Positions 42,076 through 50,651 of a stretch of DNA of 64,000 nucleotides are shown piece by piece. The notes beneath the pieces are model-generated. The model saw nothing but the letters and a program-made list of their open reading frames with translations. It was not told the origin of the DNA and made no database searches. Source of the DNA: Haloplanus aerogenes. Its GTDB lineage: Archaea > Halobacteriota > Halobacteria > Halobacteriales > Haloferacaceae. Where the stretch lies: NCBI RefSeq assembly GCF_003856835.1, contig NZ_CP034145.1:1240001-1304000 (forward strand). The letters are read 5' to 3'. Each line of letters begins with the position of its first letter. The stretch's first letter is position 1. Position numbers and translations under genes: made by a program.

Positions 42076-43130
42076 GCGAGGCGCGTGTCGACGACCTCGT
42101 GGCCGGCGTCCTCGACGGCGAACACCGGGCGCTCGCCCGCGCCATCACGAAAATCGAGAACCGCGAGCCCGGTTACCGCGACCTGGTGTCCGCGCTCCAC
42201 GCCCACACCGGCGACGCGGAGGTGATCGGTGTCACCGGCAGCCCCGGCGCCGGCAAGTCCACGCTGGTCGACAAACTCGCCAAACGGTACCGCGATCGGG
42301 GGCTCACCGTCGGCGTCGTCGCCGTCGACCCCTCGTCGCCGTACTCCGGCGGCGCGGTCCTCGGCGACCGCATCCGCATGGCCTCGAACGTCGGCGACAT
42401 GGACGTGTTCTTCCGGTCGATGAGCGCCCGCGGCCAGTTAGGGGGACTGTCGACCGCTACCGCGGACGCCATCACCGCCCTCGACGCCTTCGGCAAGGAC
42501 CGCATTATCGTCGAGACGGTCGGCGCCGGCCAGAACGAGGTGGACGTGGTCCGCACCGCCGACACCGTCGTCGTCCTCGTCCAGCCCGGAAGTGGCGACG
42601 ACGTGCAGATGCTCAAAGCGGGCATCTTGGAGATTGGCGACGTGTTCGTCGTCAACAAGGCCGACATGGACGGCGCCGCGACCACCGTCTCCGACCTCCG
42701 GGAGATGCTCCACATGCGCGACGGATCGCCGGCGAGCGCTGGCGCTGCCGGCCATCACGGCATGGGGTCGATGGCGGACGGCGACGACGACGTGGCCGAA
42801 GACAGTGCCGACGACTGGGATCCTGTCGTCGTCGAAACCGTCGCCACCGAGAACACCGGCGTCGAGGACCTGATCGACGCCCTCGACGACCACTACGCCC
42901 ACCTGCGGGAGACGGGCGAACTCGACCGGCGGGAGCGCGCCCGCTACGCCGAGGGGATCCGCCAACTCCTCCGCTCGGACACCGCGGACCTGCTCGAAGA
43001 CGAGATTGCCCGTCACGGCGGGATGGACGCGCTCGTCGACGCGGTGCAGGCGCGGGAGGCGGACCCCTACACCGTCGCGGATCGGATTCTGGACCCGCTT
43101 GCCGACTGCGTCGACCGCCGCCGAGAATAA
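42072..43130 (+). CDS. meaB: methylmalonyl-CoA mutase-associated GTPase MeaB (ArgK)
   Basis: A 352-residue G3E-type GTPase that guards and reloads the B12 mutase. Walker A is VTGSPGAGKSTLVDKLA at residues 55-71. Switch motifs VAVDPSSPYSGGAVLGDRIRM and ETVGAGQNEVDV follow. NKADMDG is the guanine-specificity motif. A His/Gly/Asp-rich insertion near residues 225-250 is unusual for the family and fits halophilic loop growth. The ATG overlaps the mutase subunit stop (ATGA). Confidence 0.92.
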   Translation: MSEARVDDLVAGVLDGEHRALARAITKIENREPGYRDLVSALHAHTGDAEVIGVTGSPGAGKSTLVDKLAKRYRDRGLTVGVVAVDPSSPYSGGAVLGDRIRMASNVGDMDVFFRSMSARGQLGGLSTATADAITALDAFGKDRIIVETVGAGQNEVDVVRTADTVVVLVQPGSGDDVQMLKAGILEIGDVFVVNKADMDGAATTVSDLREMLHMRDGSPASAGAAGHHGMGSMADGDDDVAEDSADDWDPVVVETVATENTGVEDLIDALDDHYAHLRETGELDRRERARYAEGIRQLLRSDTADLLEDEIARHGGMDALVDAVQAREADPYTVADRILDPLADCVDRRRE

Positions 43131-43154
43131 GGCGACGGCGTCCGACGAGTACGT

Positions 43155-44081
43155 ATGAAACTCAGACGCCTCGGCCTCGCCGCCGCGGGCCTCGCCGGCG
43201 GGGTCGTCGCCGGCGACAGACTCCTTCGTGACGCTGCTGGCGAACTCGAACCCGCCCTCGACGCGACCGAACGGACGTATCGCTGGCGCGGGATGGACGT
43301 CGCGTACGCCGAACTGGGTGACGCCGCCGACCCGACGCTCGTCTGCTTCCACGGCATCAACGCCGCCGGCTCGTCCGGTGAGTTCCGCGAAGTCGTCGAC
43401 GCCCTCGCCGAGACACACCACGTCGTCGTTCCAGACTACCCGGGATTCGGACGCTCGGATCGCCCGCCGCTTCGCTACTCCGCGGCGCTCTACGAGGACT
43501 TCGTCGCCGACTTCCTCGCGGAGTACGAATCCCCCGCCGTCGTCGCCTCGTCGCTCTCGGCCGCCTACGTCGCCCGCGCGGCCGACGACCGCCGGGTGAC
43601 GCTCGACTCCCTCCTGACTATCTGCCCCACGACCGTCGCTGGCCCCGCCCCGCCGAAGACGTGGCTCCGCGAACTCCTCCGCGCCCCCGTCGTCGGCACG
43701 GCCCTGTTCGACGCCCTCGTCTCCAAGCCGTCGATCCGCTACTTCAACGCCGACCACGCCTACGCCAACCCGGCCGCCGTCTCCGACGACTGGACCGACT
43801 ACCAGTGGCGGACCACCCACCAGCCGAACGCTCGCTTCGCCGTCGCCTCCTTCGTCGCCGGGCACTGCAACTCGGACATCGACCTCGGCGCCGCGCTCCG
43901 TACCTGCGACGCCCCCGTCACTCTCGTCTGGGGACGCGACGCGACCCTCCCGCCGCTCTCCCGTGGACGGGATCTGGCCGACGAGGCGGACGCGCGGCTC
44001 GTCGTCTTCGATCACGCCAAACTCCTGCCGCACGTCGAGCATCCGGACGCGTTCGTCGACGCGGTGCGCGAGGCTACCTAG
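43155..44081 (+). CDS. alpha/beta-fold hydrolase
   Basis: A 308-residue hydrolase. A hydrophobic N-terminus (RRLGLAAAGLAGGVVAGDRLL) could be a membrane anchor. The core has LVCFHGINAAGSSGEFREVV (oxyanion region), VVPDYPGFGRSDRPP and the nucleophile elbow VVASSLSAAYVA. The acid is likely in WGRDATLPP, and the His in LLPHVEHPDAF. The elbow reads S-S-L-S-A where G-x-S-x-G is usual. It follows meaB by 24 bases on the same strand. Its last 8 bases overlap the convergent OB-fold gene. Substrate unknown; related enzymes split esters or C-C bonds. Confidence 0.8.
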   Translation: MKLRRLGLAAAGLAGGVVAGDRLLRDAAGELEPALDATERTYRWRGMDVAYAELGDAADPTLVCFHGINAAGSSGEFREVVDALAETHHVVVPDYPGFGRSDRPPLRYSAALYEDFVADFLAEYESPAVVASSLSAAYVARAADDRRVTLDSLLTICPTTVAGPAPPKTWLRELLRAPVVGTALFDALVSKPSIRYFNADHAYANPAAVSDDWTDYQWRTTHQPNARFAVASFVAGHCNSDIDLGAALRTCDAPVTLVWGRDATLPPLSRGRDLADEADARLVVFDHAKLLPHVEHPDAFVDAVREAT

Positions 44082-44448
44082 CCCGCAGGATGAGGAGGCC
44101 CTCGCCGGTCGTCCGGTTGGTGCCGACCCGCGCCTCGACGGGCATCCCGACCGTCACGTTCTCGGGGTCGGTGCCGCGGACGACGCCCGTCAGGCGAACG
44201 TCGCCGAAGTCGACGATTGCGGTCGCGTACGGCTCCTCGTCCTCGAAGTCGGGACCGCCGACGTAGCAGATGGTGAACGTCTCGACGGTGCCCGTCGACG
44301 GTAGGCTCGCCCGTTCGAGTTCCGACGACCCGCAGTGGGGACACACCCGACGCGGCGGGAGCGCGCCGTGGCCCTCGTCGCACTCGAGGTAGTAACCCTC
44401 GCCGTCGTCGATGGCGTCCAGCCACTCGTCGTAGCCGGCGTCGGTCAT
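44074..44448 (-). CDS. Zn-ribbon OB-fold protein (DUF35 type) partnered with thiolase
   Basis: A 124-residue protein. The rubredoxin-like zinc ribbon has CDEGHGALPPRRVCPHCGSS. The OB fold follows (GTVETFTICYVG, EEPYATAIVDFGDVRLTG, VGMPVEARVG). DUF35 proteins bind acyl-CoA-handling thiolases; in Archaea such a partner bridges acetoacetyl-CoA thiolase to HMG-CoA synthase. The thiolase gene just upstream in the transcript overlaps it by four bases, so the two act as one complex. Confidence 0.87.
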   Translation of the reverse strand: MTDAGYDEWLDAIDDGEGYYLECDEGHGALPPRRVCPHCGSSELERASLPSTGTVETFTICYVGGPDFEDEEPYATAIVDFGDVRLTGVVRGTDPENVTVGMPVEARVGTNRTTGEGLLILRAR

Positions 44449-45611
44449 CGGTCCACCTCCAAGACGTGGACGACCGCAGAGGCCACGGTCCCGCCGGCGT
44501 TGTGCGTGACGCCGAGCGTCGCGTCCTCGACGTGTTCGCTGTTCGGGTGGTCGCCGCGGAGCAGGCGCGTCATCTCCGCGATCTGACTGCCGCCAGTGGC
44601 GCCGACGGGGTGGCCCTTCGCCTTCAGGCCGCCCGAGAGATTGACCGGCAGTTTGCCGGTCGCCGTCGTCTCGCCGCGGCGCGCGGCGCCGATACCCTCA
44701 CCGGAGTCGTAGAAGCCCAGCCCTTCGAGCGCCAGCACTTCCGCGATAGTGAAGCAGTCGTGAACCTCGACGAGGTCGACGTCGCCGGCTGTACAGCCGG
44801 CGTCGTCGTACGCCTCGGCTGCCGCGCGCTCGGTTGCCGGCGTGACCGCGAGGTTCTCGCGGTCGTGGAGCGCGAGGTTGTCGCCGCCCTGTCCCGACCC
44901 GGTGATCGACACCGGCGCGTCGAGGTCGTGTTCCTCGGCGTACTCGTCGCTGACGAGGACGATCGCGCTCGCGCCGTCCGTGACTGGGCAGGCGTCGAGC
45001 AGGCCGATGGGGTCGGAGACCATCGGCGCGTCGAGCACCTCGCCGACGGTGATGGCGCGGTGGAACTGCGCGTACTCGTTGGGGAGGGCGTTGTCGTGAT
45101 TTTTCACCGCAATGTGTGCGAGATCCTCCCGTTCCCCGCCGAACTGTTCGAAGTACGCCCGCGCCATCAGGGCGTACGCGCCGGGGAAGGTCATCCCGGC
45201 GCGAATCTCGTAGAGTTCGTCGGCCGCCGTGGCGAGGGCCTCGGTCACGTCGGCGGTCGAGAGATTGGTCATCCGCTCACAGCCGCCGGCGAGAACGACG
45301 TCGGCCTCGCCGGAGCGGACGGTCCGGACCGCTTCCCGGATCGCGACACCGGCGGACGCACACGCTTCCTCGTAGCGCGTCGCCGGACACTGGAGGCCGG
45401 CCATCTCGGCCATGAGGGGCGCCTGGTGGCCCTGCCGCTCCGCCAGCGACCCCATGAAGTTTCCGTAGTTGATCGACTCGATATCTTCGGGAGGGACGGC
45501 CGACTCCTTGCGGGCGGCGAGGGCGGCTTCACCGAACAGATCGCGCCCGGTCCGTTCCGGATGTCGCCCGAACTGCGTCAAACCGACGCCGGCGACACGT
45601 ACGCCTGTCAT
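44445..45611 (-). CDS. thiolase-family acetyl-CoA acetyltransferase (SCP2-thiolase-like)
   Basis: A 388-residue thiolase. The reactive Cys is in RYEEACASAGVAIREAV. The second active-site segments are VEVHDCFTIAEVLALEGLG, GGLKAKGHPVGATGGSQ (His) and the final GVTHNAGGTVASAVVHVLE. This Cys/His arrangement with HDCF is the SCP2-type thiolase branch, common in Archaea. It condenses two acetyl-CoA, or cleaves a 3-oxoacyl-CoA, with the DUF35 partner. A TATA box (CTTTATCC at about 45637) is 27 bases before the ATG. Confidence 0.88.
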   Translation of the reverse strand: MTGVRVAGVGLTQFGRHPERTGRDLFGEAALAARKESAVPPEDIESINYGNFMGSLAERQGHQAPLMAEMAGLQCPATRYEEACASAGVAIREAVRTVRSGEADVVLAGGCERMTNLSTADVTEALATAADELYEIRAGMTFPGAYALMARAYFEQFGGEREDLAHIAVKNHDNALPNEYAQFHRAITVGEVLDAPMVSDPIGLLDACPVTDGASAIVLVSDEYAEEHDLDAPVSITGSGQGGDNLALHDRENLAVTPATERAAAEAYDDAGCTAGDVDLVEVHDCFTIAEVLALEGLGFYDSGEGIGAARRGETTATGKLPVNLSGGLKAKGHPVGATGGSQIAEMTRLLRGDHPNSEHVEDATLGVTHNAGGTVASAVVHVLEVDR

Positions 45612-45684
45612 GGGTTCACATAGGCGGACGAGCGGATAAAGACCTGCCGGATTCGGAAGCTCTCGGGCCCGGTATCGGCCGTTT

Positions 45685-45730
45685 GACGTTCGACAGTTGT
45701 GCGTCGGGTGATCGACGTTCGACGTTCGAA
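45685..45730. repeat. three GACGTTCGA iterons upstream of the thiolase operon
   Basis: GACGTTCGAC occurs at 45685-45694 and 45714-45723, and GACGTTCGAA at 45721-45730. They lie in the gap between the divergent thiolase and M28 peptidase genes, about 45-90 bases upstream of the thiolase TATA box. They could be a regulator's binding sites for either gene. Confidence 0.4.
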
Positions 45731-45785
45731 CTGCCCCGGCCCCGCCGACCGAAACGATTAGCCGCGGGGACGCACACGCAGGGGC

Positions 45786-47084
45786 ATGGAGTGGATCGGC
45801 GAGACGTTCACCAGCGACGTGGGGTGGACGCATCTGGAGCGCTTGGTCGACATCGGGAACCGAATGACGGGGAGTCCGGGCGAACGCGAGGCGTTGACGG
45901 CGACACGCGATGCCCTCGACGCCGTCGGCGCCCGAAACGCCCACGTCGACGACTTCGAGATTCAGGGCTGGATCAGGGGGACGAGCCGGATCGACACGCC
46001 CGACGGCGAGGCCGACTGCATCGCCCTCCCGCGCAGTCCCGCGGCGACCGTCTCGGGACCGCTCGTCGACTGCGGCGACGGTCTCCCCGAGGATTTCGAA
46101 GACGCCGACCTCGACGGCGCTATCGCCCTCGTCTCCTCGACCGTTCCCGACCACTACGACCGCTTCATCCACCGTCGTGAGAAGTACTACCGTGCCGTCG
46201 AGGCCGGCGCGACGGGCTTCGTCTTCCGGAACCACACGCCGGGCTGTCTCGCCCCCACCGGGAGCGTCGGCACCGACGACGCTCCGGTCGGCCCCATCCC
46301 CGCCGTCGGCGTCAGTCGGGAGGTCGGCCTGCGTCTCGCCCGCCGGCACGACGGGGAGCGCGTCTCCCTCTCGGTCGACTGCGAGACGCCCACGGCCGAG
46401 AGCGGCGTCGTCCGCGCCGACATCGGCCCGGAGACCGACCGCGCCGTCTACCTGACCAGCCACGTCGACGCCCACGACATCGCGGAGGGGGCCGTCGACA
46501 ACGGGGCCGGGACCGCGACCGTCCTCGAAGTCACGCGCGCCCTCCTCGCGCGCGAGACGCCCCTCGACCGTCGGGTTCGGATCGTCTGCTTCGGCGCCGA
46601 GGAGGTCGGCCTCCGTGGCTCGAAACGCGAGGCCGACCTGGTCGACCCCGACGCGGTGCAGGCGGTCGTCAACTGCGACGGCGTCTGCCGCGGCCGGACG
46701 CTCCAGTACTACACCCACGGGTTCGACGAACTCGGCGCGGCGGTCGACCGCGTGGCCGACCGATTCGGTCACCCCGTCTCCCTCCGCCCGACCCAGCATC
46801 CCCACAGCGACCACTGGCCCTTCGTCGCCCGCGGCGTGCCCGCCATCCTCGTATCGAGCGACGACGGCGACCGGGGACGGGGCTGGGGACACACCCGCGC
46901 GGACACGCTCGACAAACTGGAGCGTCGCACGCTCCGCGAGGCGGCCATCCTCCTGACGGGATTGGTGGCGGACCTCGCCGCCGCCGACCGCATCCCCCGC
47001 CGCGACCCCGCCGACGTCGCGGCCGACCTCGAACGCGAGGATCTGGCCGCGGGGATGCGCGCCACCGGCGACTGGCCGTTCTGA
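45786..47084 (+). CDS. M28-family metallopeptidase with inserted PA domain
   Basis: A 432-residue Zn aminopeptidase-like protein. The N-terminal part (DIGNRMTGSPGEREALTATR) is typical of M28. Residues about 85-210 form a protease-associated insertion (DHYDRFIHRREKYYRAVEAG, TGFVFRNHTPG). Zn ligands are expected in LTSHVDAHD, EGAVDNGAGTATVLEV (Asp), CFGAEEVGLRGS (Glu pair) and HPHSDHWPF (His). No signal peptide is seen, so it is probably cytosolic. Its substrate is unknown. Confidence 0.85.
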   Translation: MEWIGETFTSDVGWTHLERLVDIGNRMTGSPGEREALTATRDALDAVGARNAHVDDFEIQGWIRGTSRIDTPDGEADCIALPRSPAATVSGPLVDCGDGLPEDFEDADLDGAIALVSSTVPDHYDRFIHRREKYYRAVEAGATGFVFRNHTPGCLAPTGSVGTDDAPVGPIPAVGVSREVGLRLARRHDGERVSLSVDCETPTAESGVVRADIGPETDRAVYLTSHVDAHDIAEGAVDNGAGTATVLEVTRALLARETPLDRRVRIVCFGAEEVGLRGSKREADLVDPDAVQAVVNCDGVCRGRTLQYYTHGFDELGAAVDRVADRFGHPVSLRPTQHPHSDHWPFVARGVPAILVSSDDGDRGRGWGHTRADTLDKLERRTLREAAILLTGLVADLAAADRIPRRDPADVAADLEREDLAAGMRATGDWPF

Positions 47085-47131
47085 TCGCGGACGTTCTGAC
47101 CGAGGAGATTTTTAACGCCGTAGGTCGACGT

Positions 47132-47860
47132 GTGTCGCATGACACGGACCGGAGGCGGGCGACGGTGAACGTCGCCGTCCGCGGCGGCGACGATGCGGTG
47201 GCGTCGGCAGTGGGCGTCGGCGGCGCCACGGTCGTCGCCGAGGACGACGATCCGGATCTGGTCGTCGCCGTCGGTGACGAGGCCATCCAGTCGGCCGTCA
47301 CGACCCCACCGAACGTCCCCTTGCTCCCGGTGACCGCCGAGGGCGGACGCCACCTCGTCGCCCGCGACTCGCTCGACGCCGCCATCGCCGCCGTCGCTGC
47401 CGGTGACCGCCGCGTCGACACCCACCCGATCCTCGGCCTCCGCGACGGCGACGCCGTCGTTCGTGCGCTCCGCGACGTGACGCTCGTCACCGACGCGCCC
47501 GCGAGTATCTCCGAGTACGCCGTCACCGTCGGGGAGGAACGACTGGGATCGGTTCGGGCCGACGGCGTCGTCGTCGCGACACCGCTGGGCAGCGACGGCT
47601 ACGCCGCGGCGGCGGGTGGCCCCGTCGTCGAGGCCGGCGCTGGCGTCGCCGTCGTCCCTATCGCCCCGTTCTCGACGACGGCGTCGCGGCGGGTGGTCGA
47701 TCCCGACGCCCCGCTCACCGTCTCCGTCGAACGCGACGGGGCCGTCGCCGTCGTCGTCGACGGCGTCCGTCGGGACGTTGTCGACCGGGGGGCCGACCTG
47801 CAGGTCGAGCGCGTCGATTCGCTCGACGTCGTGACGCCGACCCGAACGGAAAACTTCTAA
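47132..47860 (+). CDS. NAD kinase-like protein lacking the GGDG motif
   Basis: A 242-residue protein with the second half of the ATP-NAD kinase fold well preserved (VTLVTDAPASISEYAVTVGE, VVVATPLGSDGYAAAAGGPV, VVPIAPFSTTASRRVV). In the first half, where true kinases have a GGDGT phosphate-binding motif, it reads VVAVGDEAIQSAV. Catalysis is therefore doubtful, and it may be a regulatory or repurposed paralog. The start is a GTG behind GATTTTTAACG; a second GTG at 47165 is possible. It lies in a codirectional run from the peptidase to the membrane protein at 47885. Confidence 0.75.
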   Translation: MSHDTDRRRATVNVAVRGGDDAVASAVGVGGATVVAEDDDPDLVVAVGDEAIQSAVTTPPNVPLLPVTAEGGRHLVARDSLDAAIAAVAAGDRRVDTHPILGLRDGDAVVRALRDVTLVTDAPASISEYAVTVGEERLGSVRADGVVVATPLGSDGYAAAAGGPVVEAGAGVAVVPIAPFSTTASRRVVDPDAPLTVSVERDGAVAVVVDGVRRDVVDRGADLQVERVDSLDVVTPTRTENF

Positions 47861-47884
47861 TGAGTCTGCGCGTGAGTTCAGGGT

Positions 47885-48325
47885 ATGCAACCGCTACAGT
47901 TCGCCGTCCCGGTCGGCGCCCTCGACGCGCTCGAACCGTACATCGCCCACGTGGTGCTGGCGCTGGTGCTGGTGAATATGTTCACGCGGATTCGCGCGCA
48001 CTCGGTCCACCAGCAGCAGGTCGATGACGGGGCCGACGAACTGAGTCGGTATCTCCCGCACTCGATCACGACGGTCCTGCTGGTGCTCGCCTCGTTCGTC
48101 TTCCTGATCGTCGAACCCCACGGCGGCATGGTGATGTCGGTCCTCGCCATCGGCCTGTTCCTGACCGACTTCTTCGAGTTCGAATCCCGGCAGGTCGAAG
48201 CCCGGAACGACATGACGTTCGAACGGCCGAAAGGCGCCGTCGCGGCGTCGCTGCTCGCCTTGCTGTACGCCGGCTACCAGAGCCTGTTCGTCTTCATCCA
48301 GCCGGTCTGGAACGCCATCGTGTAG
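47885..48325 (+). CDS. haloarchaeal membrane protein, DUF7313-like
   Basis: A 146-residue protein with four likely helices (PYIAHVVLALVLVNMF, ITTVLLVLASFVFLIV, MVMSVLAIGLFLTDFF, VAASLLALLYAGYQSLFVF). It has a polar loop with RIRAHSVHQQQVDDGADE. It begins 24 bases after the NAD-kinase-like gene and is convergent with the respiratory cluster. Short proteins of this kind recur beside haloarchaeal cytochrome b genes, but the exact role is unknown. The family label is from memory. Confidence 0.65.
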   Translation: MQPLQFAVPVGALDALEPYIAHVVLALVLVNMFTRIRAHSVHQQQVDDGADELSRYLPHSITTVLLVLASFVFLIVEPHGGMVMSVLAIGLFLTDFFEFESRQVEARNDMTFERPKGAVAASLLALLYAGYQSLFVFIQPVWNAIV

Positions 48326-48416
48326 GCCGGTCGGCGTCGCTGGTTTCTGCTCTCTTTCCACACACGGACCGATACCTATCGAACGCAGTCTCGCGGAAAA
48401 AGATCGTCAGCGTCGC

Positions 48417-48695
48417 TTACGCACTCCGGTTTTCCATCGCCTTGCGGGCCTGTCGAACGGCCGGCAGGACGATCCAGAACGCCAGTGGGCCGAGGAGGGC
48501 GAACCAGAAGAGCACGTCCATCAGCATGATGCCGAGCAGGTTGAACATGTCGGCGCTCGCCGGACTGGGAGAGGCCGGACTCACGAGCTGGCGCGTGCTC
48601 TCGAATCCCGGCGTCCGGTACCACCCAGCGAGCGTGAGCCAGCCGAGCCCCGCACCCGTGAAGATGCCGAGCCCTTTGATGAATTCGTCAGCCAT
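48417..48695 (-). CDS. small membrane protein of the cytochrome b cluster (DUF7314-like)
   Basis: A 92-residue protein with an N-terminal hydrophobic segment (IKGLGIFTGAGLGWLTLAGW) and a second helix (NLLGIMLMDVLFWFALLGPL), ending in a basic VRQARKAMENRSA. It overlaps the next upstream gene by 8 bases and is the last gene of the respiratory operon. It may be a small structural subunit of the complex; no cofactor motif is present. Confidence 0.7.
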   Translation of the reverse strand: MADEFIKGLGIFTGAGLGWLTLAGWYRTPGFESTRQLVSPASPSPASADMFNLLGIMLMDVLFWFALLGPLAFWIVLPAVRQARKAMENRSA

Positions 48696-49068
48696 TATCC
48701 GAAGATTCGTCGGCGTCCTCTTGAGGGTTTCCCATTCCGCGAGCGCGGAATCGCGTCCCGAGCACGTAGACGCCGGCGCCGAAGGCGATGGACGCGAGGC
48801 CGAGGACCGCGAGGATGGCGCTCAGGACGGTCGCGGGCGGCGAGACCCCGACCATCTGGAGCGCGCCGATCACGAGGCGACGCAGGAGGCTGAGTCTGAT
48901 CGTCGCCGCGTCGAGCAAGACGAACCCGAAGACGACGGCGACGACGGCGATGAGCGTCGAGAAGACGGTGACGGTCTTGTACAGGCGCATCGGGACGACC
49001 ACGTCGCGGCCGCCCTCGTCGGCACGGACGCTCCCCTGCGTATCGGTGCGGTCGTCGGAAGAAGACAT
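48688..49068 (-). CDS. two-helix membrane protein of the cytochrome b cluster (DUF7315-like)
   Basis: A 126-residue protein with a polar N-terminus (SSSDDRTDTQGSVRADEG), then two membrane spans (TVFSTLIAVVAVVFGFVLLD and LSAILAVLGLASIAFGAGVYV). Between them lies RLSLLRRLVIGALQMVGVSP. It has an acidic C-terminal tail. It is located 11 bases after the cytochrome b C-terminal subunit gene and overlaps the following gene. Likely an accessory subunit; no cofactor residues are visible. Confidence 0.7.
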   Translation of the reverse strand: MSSSDDRTDTQGSVRADEGGRDVVVPMRLYKTVTVFSTLIAVVAVVFGFVLLDAATIRLSLLRRLVIGALQMVGVSPPATVLSAILAVLGLASIAFGAGVYVLGTRFRARGMGNPQEDADESSDNG

Positions 49069-49079
49069 TTGACGTTACG

Positions 49080-49850
49080 TCACTTCGGCGGTCGGAGCCG
49101 GTAGTACCGCCGGTTGAGGTCGTACATGTACCCCTCGCGCATCGTCTTCAGCACCGCGTAGGTGACCGTCGTCGCCACGATGGGCAGGAGGAAGGTCAGG
49201 TCGAAGAGCAGGTGGACGTCCATCGGCATCAGGTTCTTGACCGCCAGCAGGCTGATGGTGAGCGCGAAGACGACGCCGCCGACGCCGACGGCCGACCAGA
49301 ACGGCTGCTCGACCGGCCGCCGGGCCGATCCCTTGTTCAGGAAGGGAACGATGGCGATGAAGCCGACGACGACGACGTTCGCCAGCACACCGTAGGTGCG
49401 GTCGGCGGTGAGCTTCTGCCCGCCGAGGATGGCGAGGTCGGGGTTCAGCGGGCCGAGCTTCAGCAGGCCGAACGACCAGTAGAGATACCAGTCGGGCAGG
49501 ATGATCGCCGGCGTCGAACTCGGATTGGCCGGCGCGCCGATGTGCGGCGGCATCGTCGCCGAGAGGAAGAAGATCATCCCGGTGAAGAAGGACGCGATGG
49601 CGAGGTTACGGACCGTCTCGTGGGGCCACGTCGGGAACGCGAGCACGTCCCGTTCGACGTAGTCCGACTCGGTTCGCAGGTCCTGGTCCTCGCGACGGGC
49701 GCGCTCGAAGTACTCGTACGTGAGCCGCGAGAGCCCCGTCGTCCGTTCCTTGCGCTCGCGCCACGTTGGCGTCTCGTCGTCCGGGGCGACGATGCCCGGG
49801 CTGCCGCCGTCGGTGCGCGTTTCGTCCGTGGTGGATTCGTTCTCGCTCAT
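49080..49850 (-). CDS. petD: cytochrome b C-terminal subunit (petD / subunit IV-like)
   Basis: A 256-residue membrane subunit of a bc-type quinol oxidoreductase. A long soluble N-terminus (residues 1-75, DETPTWRERKERTTGLSRL) precedes HETVRNLAIASFFTGMIFFL. The Qo-site motif is LPDWYLYWSFGLLKLGP, PDWY in place of the mitochondrial PEWY. Two more helices follow. It is encoded next to the heme-binding half, a split arrangement like cytochrome b6/subunit IV. It works in the cytoplasmic membrane, oxidising menaquinol. Confidence 0.87.
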   Translation of the reverse strand: MSENESTTDETRTDGGSPGIVAPDDETPTWRERKERTTGLSRLTYEYFERARREDQDLRTESDYVERDVLAFPTWPHETVRNLAIASFFTGMIFFLSATMPPHIGAPANPSSTPAIILPDWYLYWSFGLLKLGPLNPDLAILGGQKLTADRTYGVLANVVVVGFIAIVPFLNKGSARRPVEQPFWSAVGVGGVVFALTISLLAVKNLMPMDVHLLFDLTFLLPIVATTVTYAVLKTMREGYMYDLNRRYYRLRPPK

Positions 49851-49853
49851 GGT

Positions 49854-50648
49854 TTAGTGGGGTTCCGCGATGCCCTGAACCCAGACGATGCCGATGTGGA
49901 TGGCGATCAGCGTCGTCACGACGAACGGGAGCAGGAACACGTGGATGATGTACATCCGCTGGAGCGTCGCCTGACTCAGGGTGAAGCCGCCGAACAGGAG
50001 CTGGGCGATCCACTCGCCGGCCAACGGGATGGACAGCGACATCTCGACGCCGATCTGTCCCGCCCAGAAGGCGAGCTGGTCCCACGGGAGCAGGTAGCCC
50101 GTGTACCCGAACACCATCGTCAGGCTGATGAGCACGATGCCGAGCAGCCAGTTGAGTTCGCGTGGCTCCTTGTACGCTCCCGTGAAGTACACGCGGAGCA
50201 TGTGGAGGAACACGGCCGCGACCATCACCTGTGCCGACCACCGGTGGATGGATCGCAGCATGAACCCGAACTGGAGGTCCGTCATGATGAACGTGATCGA
50301 GTTGTACGCCGTACTCGGATCGCCGGTCTGTGCCGGGGCGTAGTAGAACCCGAGAAGGGCACCACTGACCGCGGCGACGATGTACGCCAGCGTCGAGAAC
50401 GATCCGAGCGCGTACAGCGGGTACCAGTACCAGAACTTGTTGTCGAGGTCGTACTGCTCGGTGTGGCTCTTCGGCATCTGGAGGTTGACCTTGTAGTACA
50501 GGTTCTCCAGCAACTCCAGGTAGTCGACGATCCGGAGCCGCTTGTCCATCCAGATGAGGGCCGTCAGGAAGGTGGACTCGACGGGTGTCAGATCCTTCCG
50601 CTTCATCCACCCCTCGTGGTCCATGTCGTCTTTCTTTTCTAGGCTCAT
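49854..50648 (-). CDS. petB: cytochrome b N-terminal subunit (petB / b6-like)
   Basis: A 264-residue di-heme subunit. Heme ligand pairs are visible: His in RSIHRWSAQ and in FLHMLRVYF (13 residues between), then His in YIIHVFLLP and in AIHIGIVW (14 residues between). The 13/14 spacing is that of cytochrome b6, not mitochondrial cytochrome b (13/13). GYTGYLLPWDQLAFWAG is the conserved Qo-region helix. The N-terminal 50 residues are soluble. The gene is separated by 3 bases from the next, so it is tightly cotranscribed with subunit IV. Confidence 0.9.
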   Translation of the reverse strand: MSLEKKDDMDHEGWMKRKDLTPVESTFLTALIWMDKRLRIVDYLELLENLYYKVNLQMPKSHTEQYDLDNKFWYWYPLYALGSFSTLAYIVAAVSGALLGFYYAPAQTGDPSTAYNSITFIMTDLQFGFMLRSIHRWSAQVMVAAVFLHMLRVYFTGAYKEPRELNWLLGIVLISLTMVFGYTGYLLPWDQLAFWAGQIGVEMSLSIPLAGEWIAQLLFGGFTLSQATLQRMYIIHVFLLPFVVTTLIAIHIGIVWVQGIAEPH

Positions 50649-50651
50649 TGC

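Noticed and set aside
45786-46180. Plus-strand Arg-rich frame from 45683 through the M28 gene as a separate protein
   Set aside because: It is out of frame with the peptidase, Arg/Pro-rich and motif-free; the M28 frame has all expected metal-ligand motifs.
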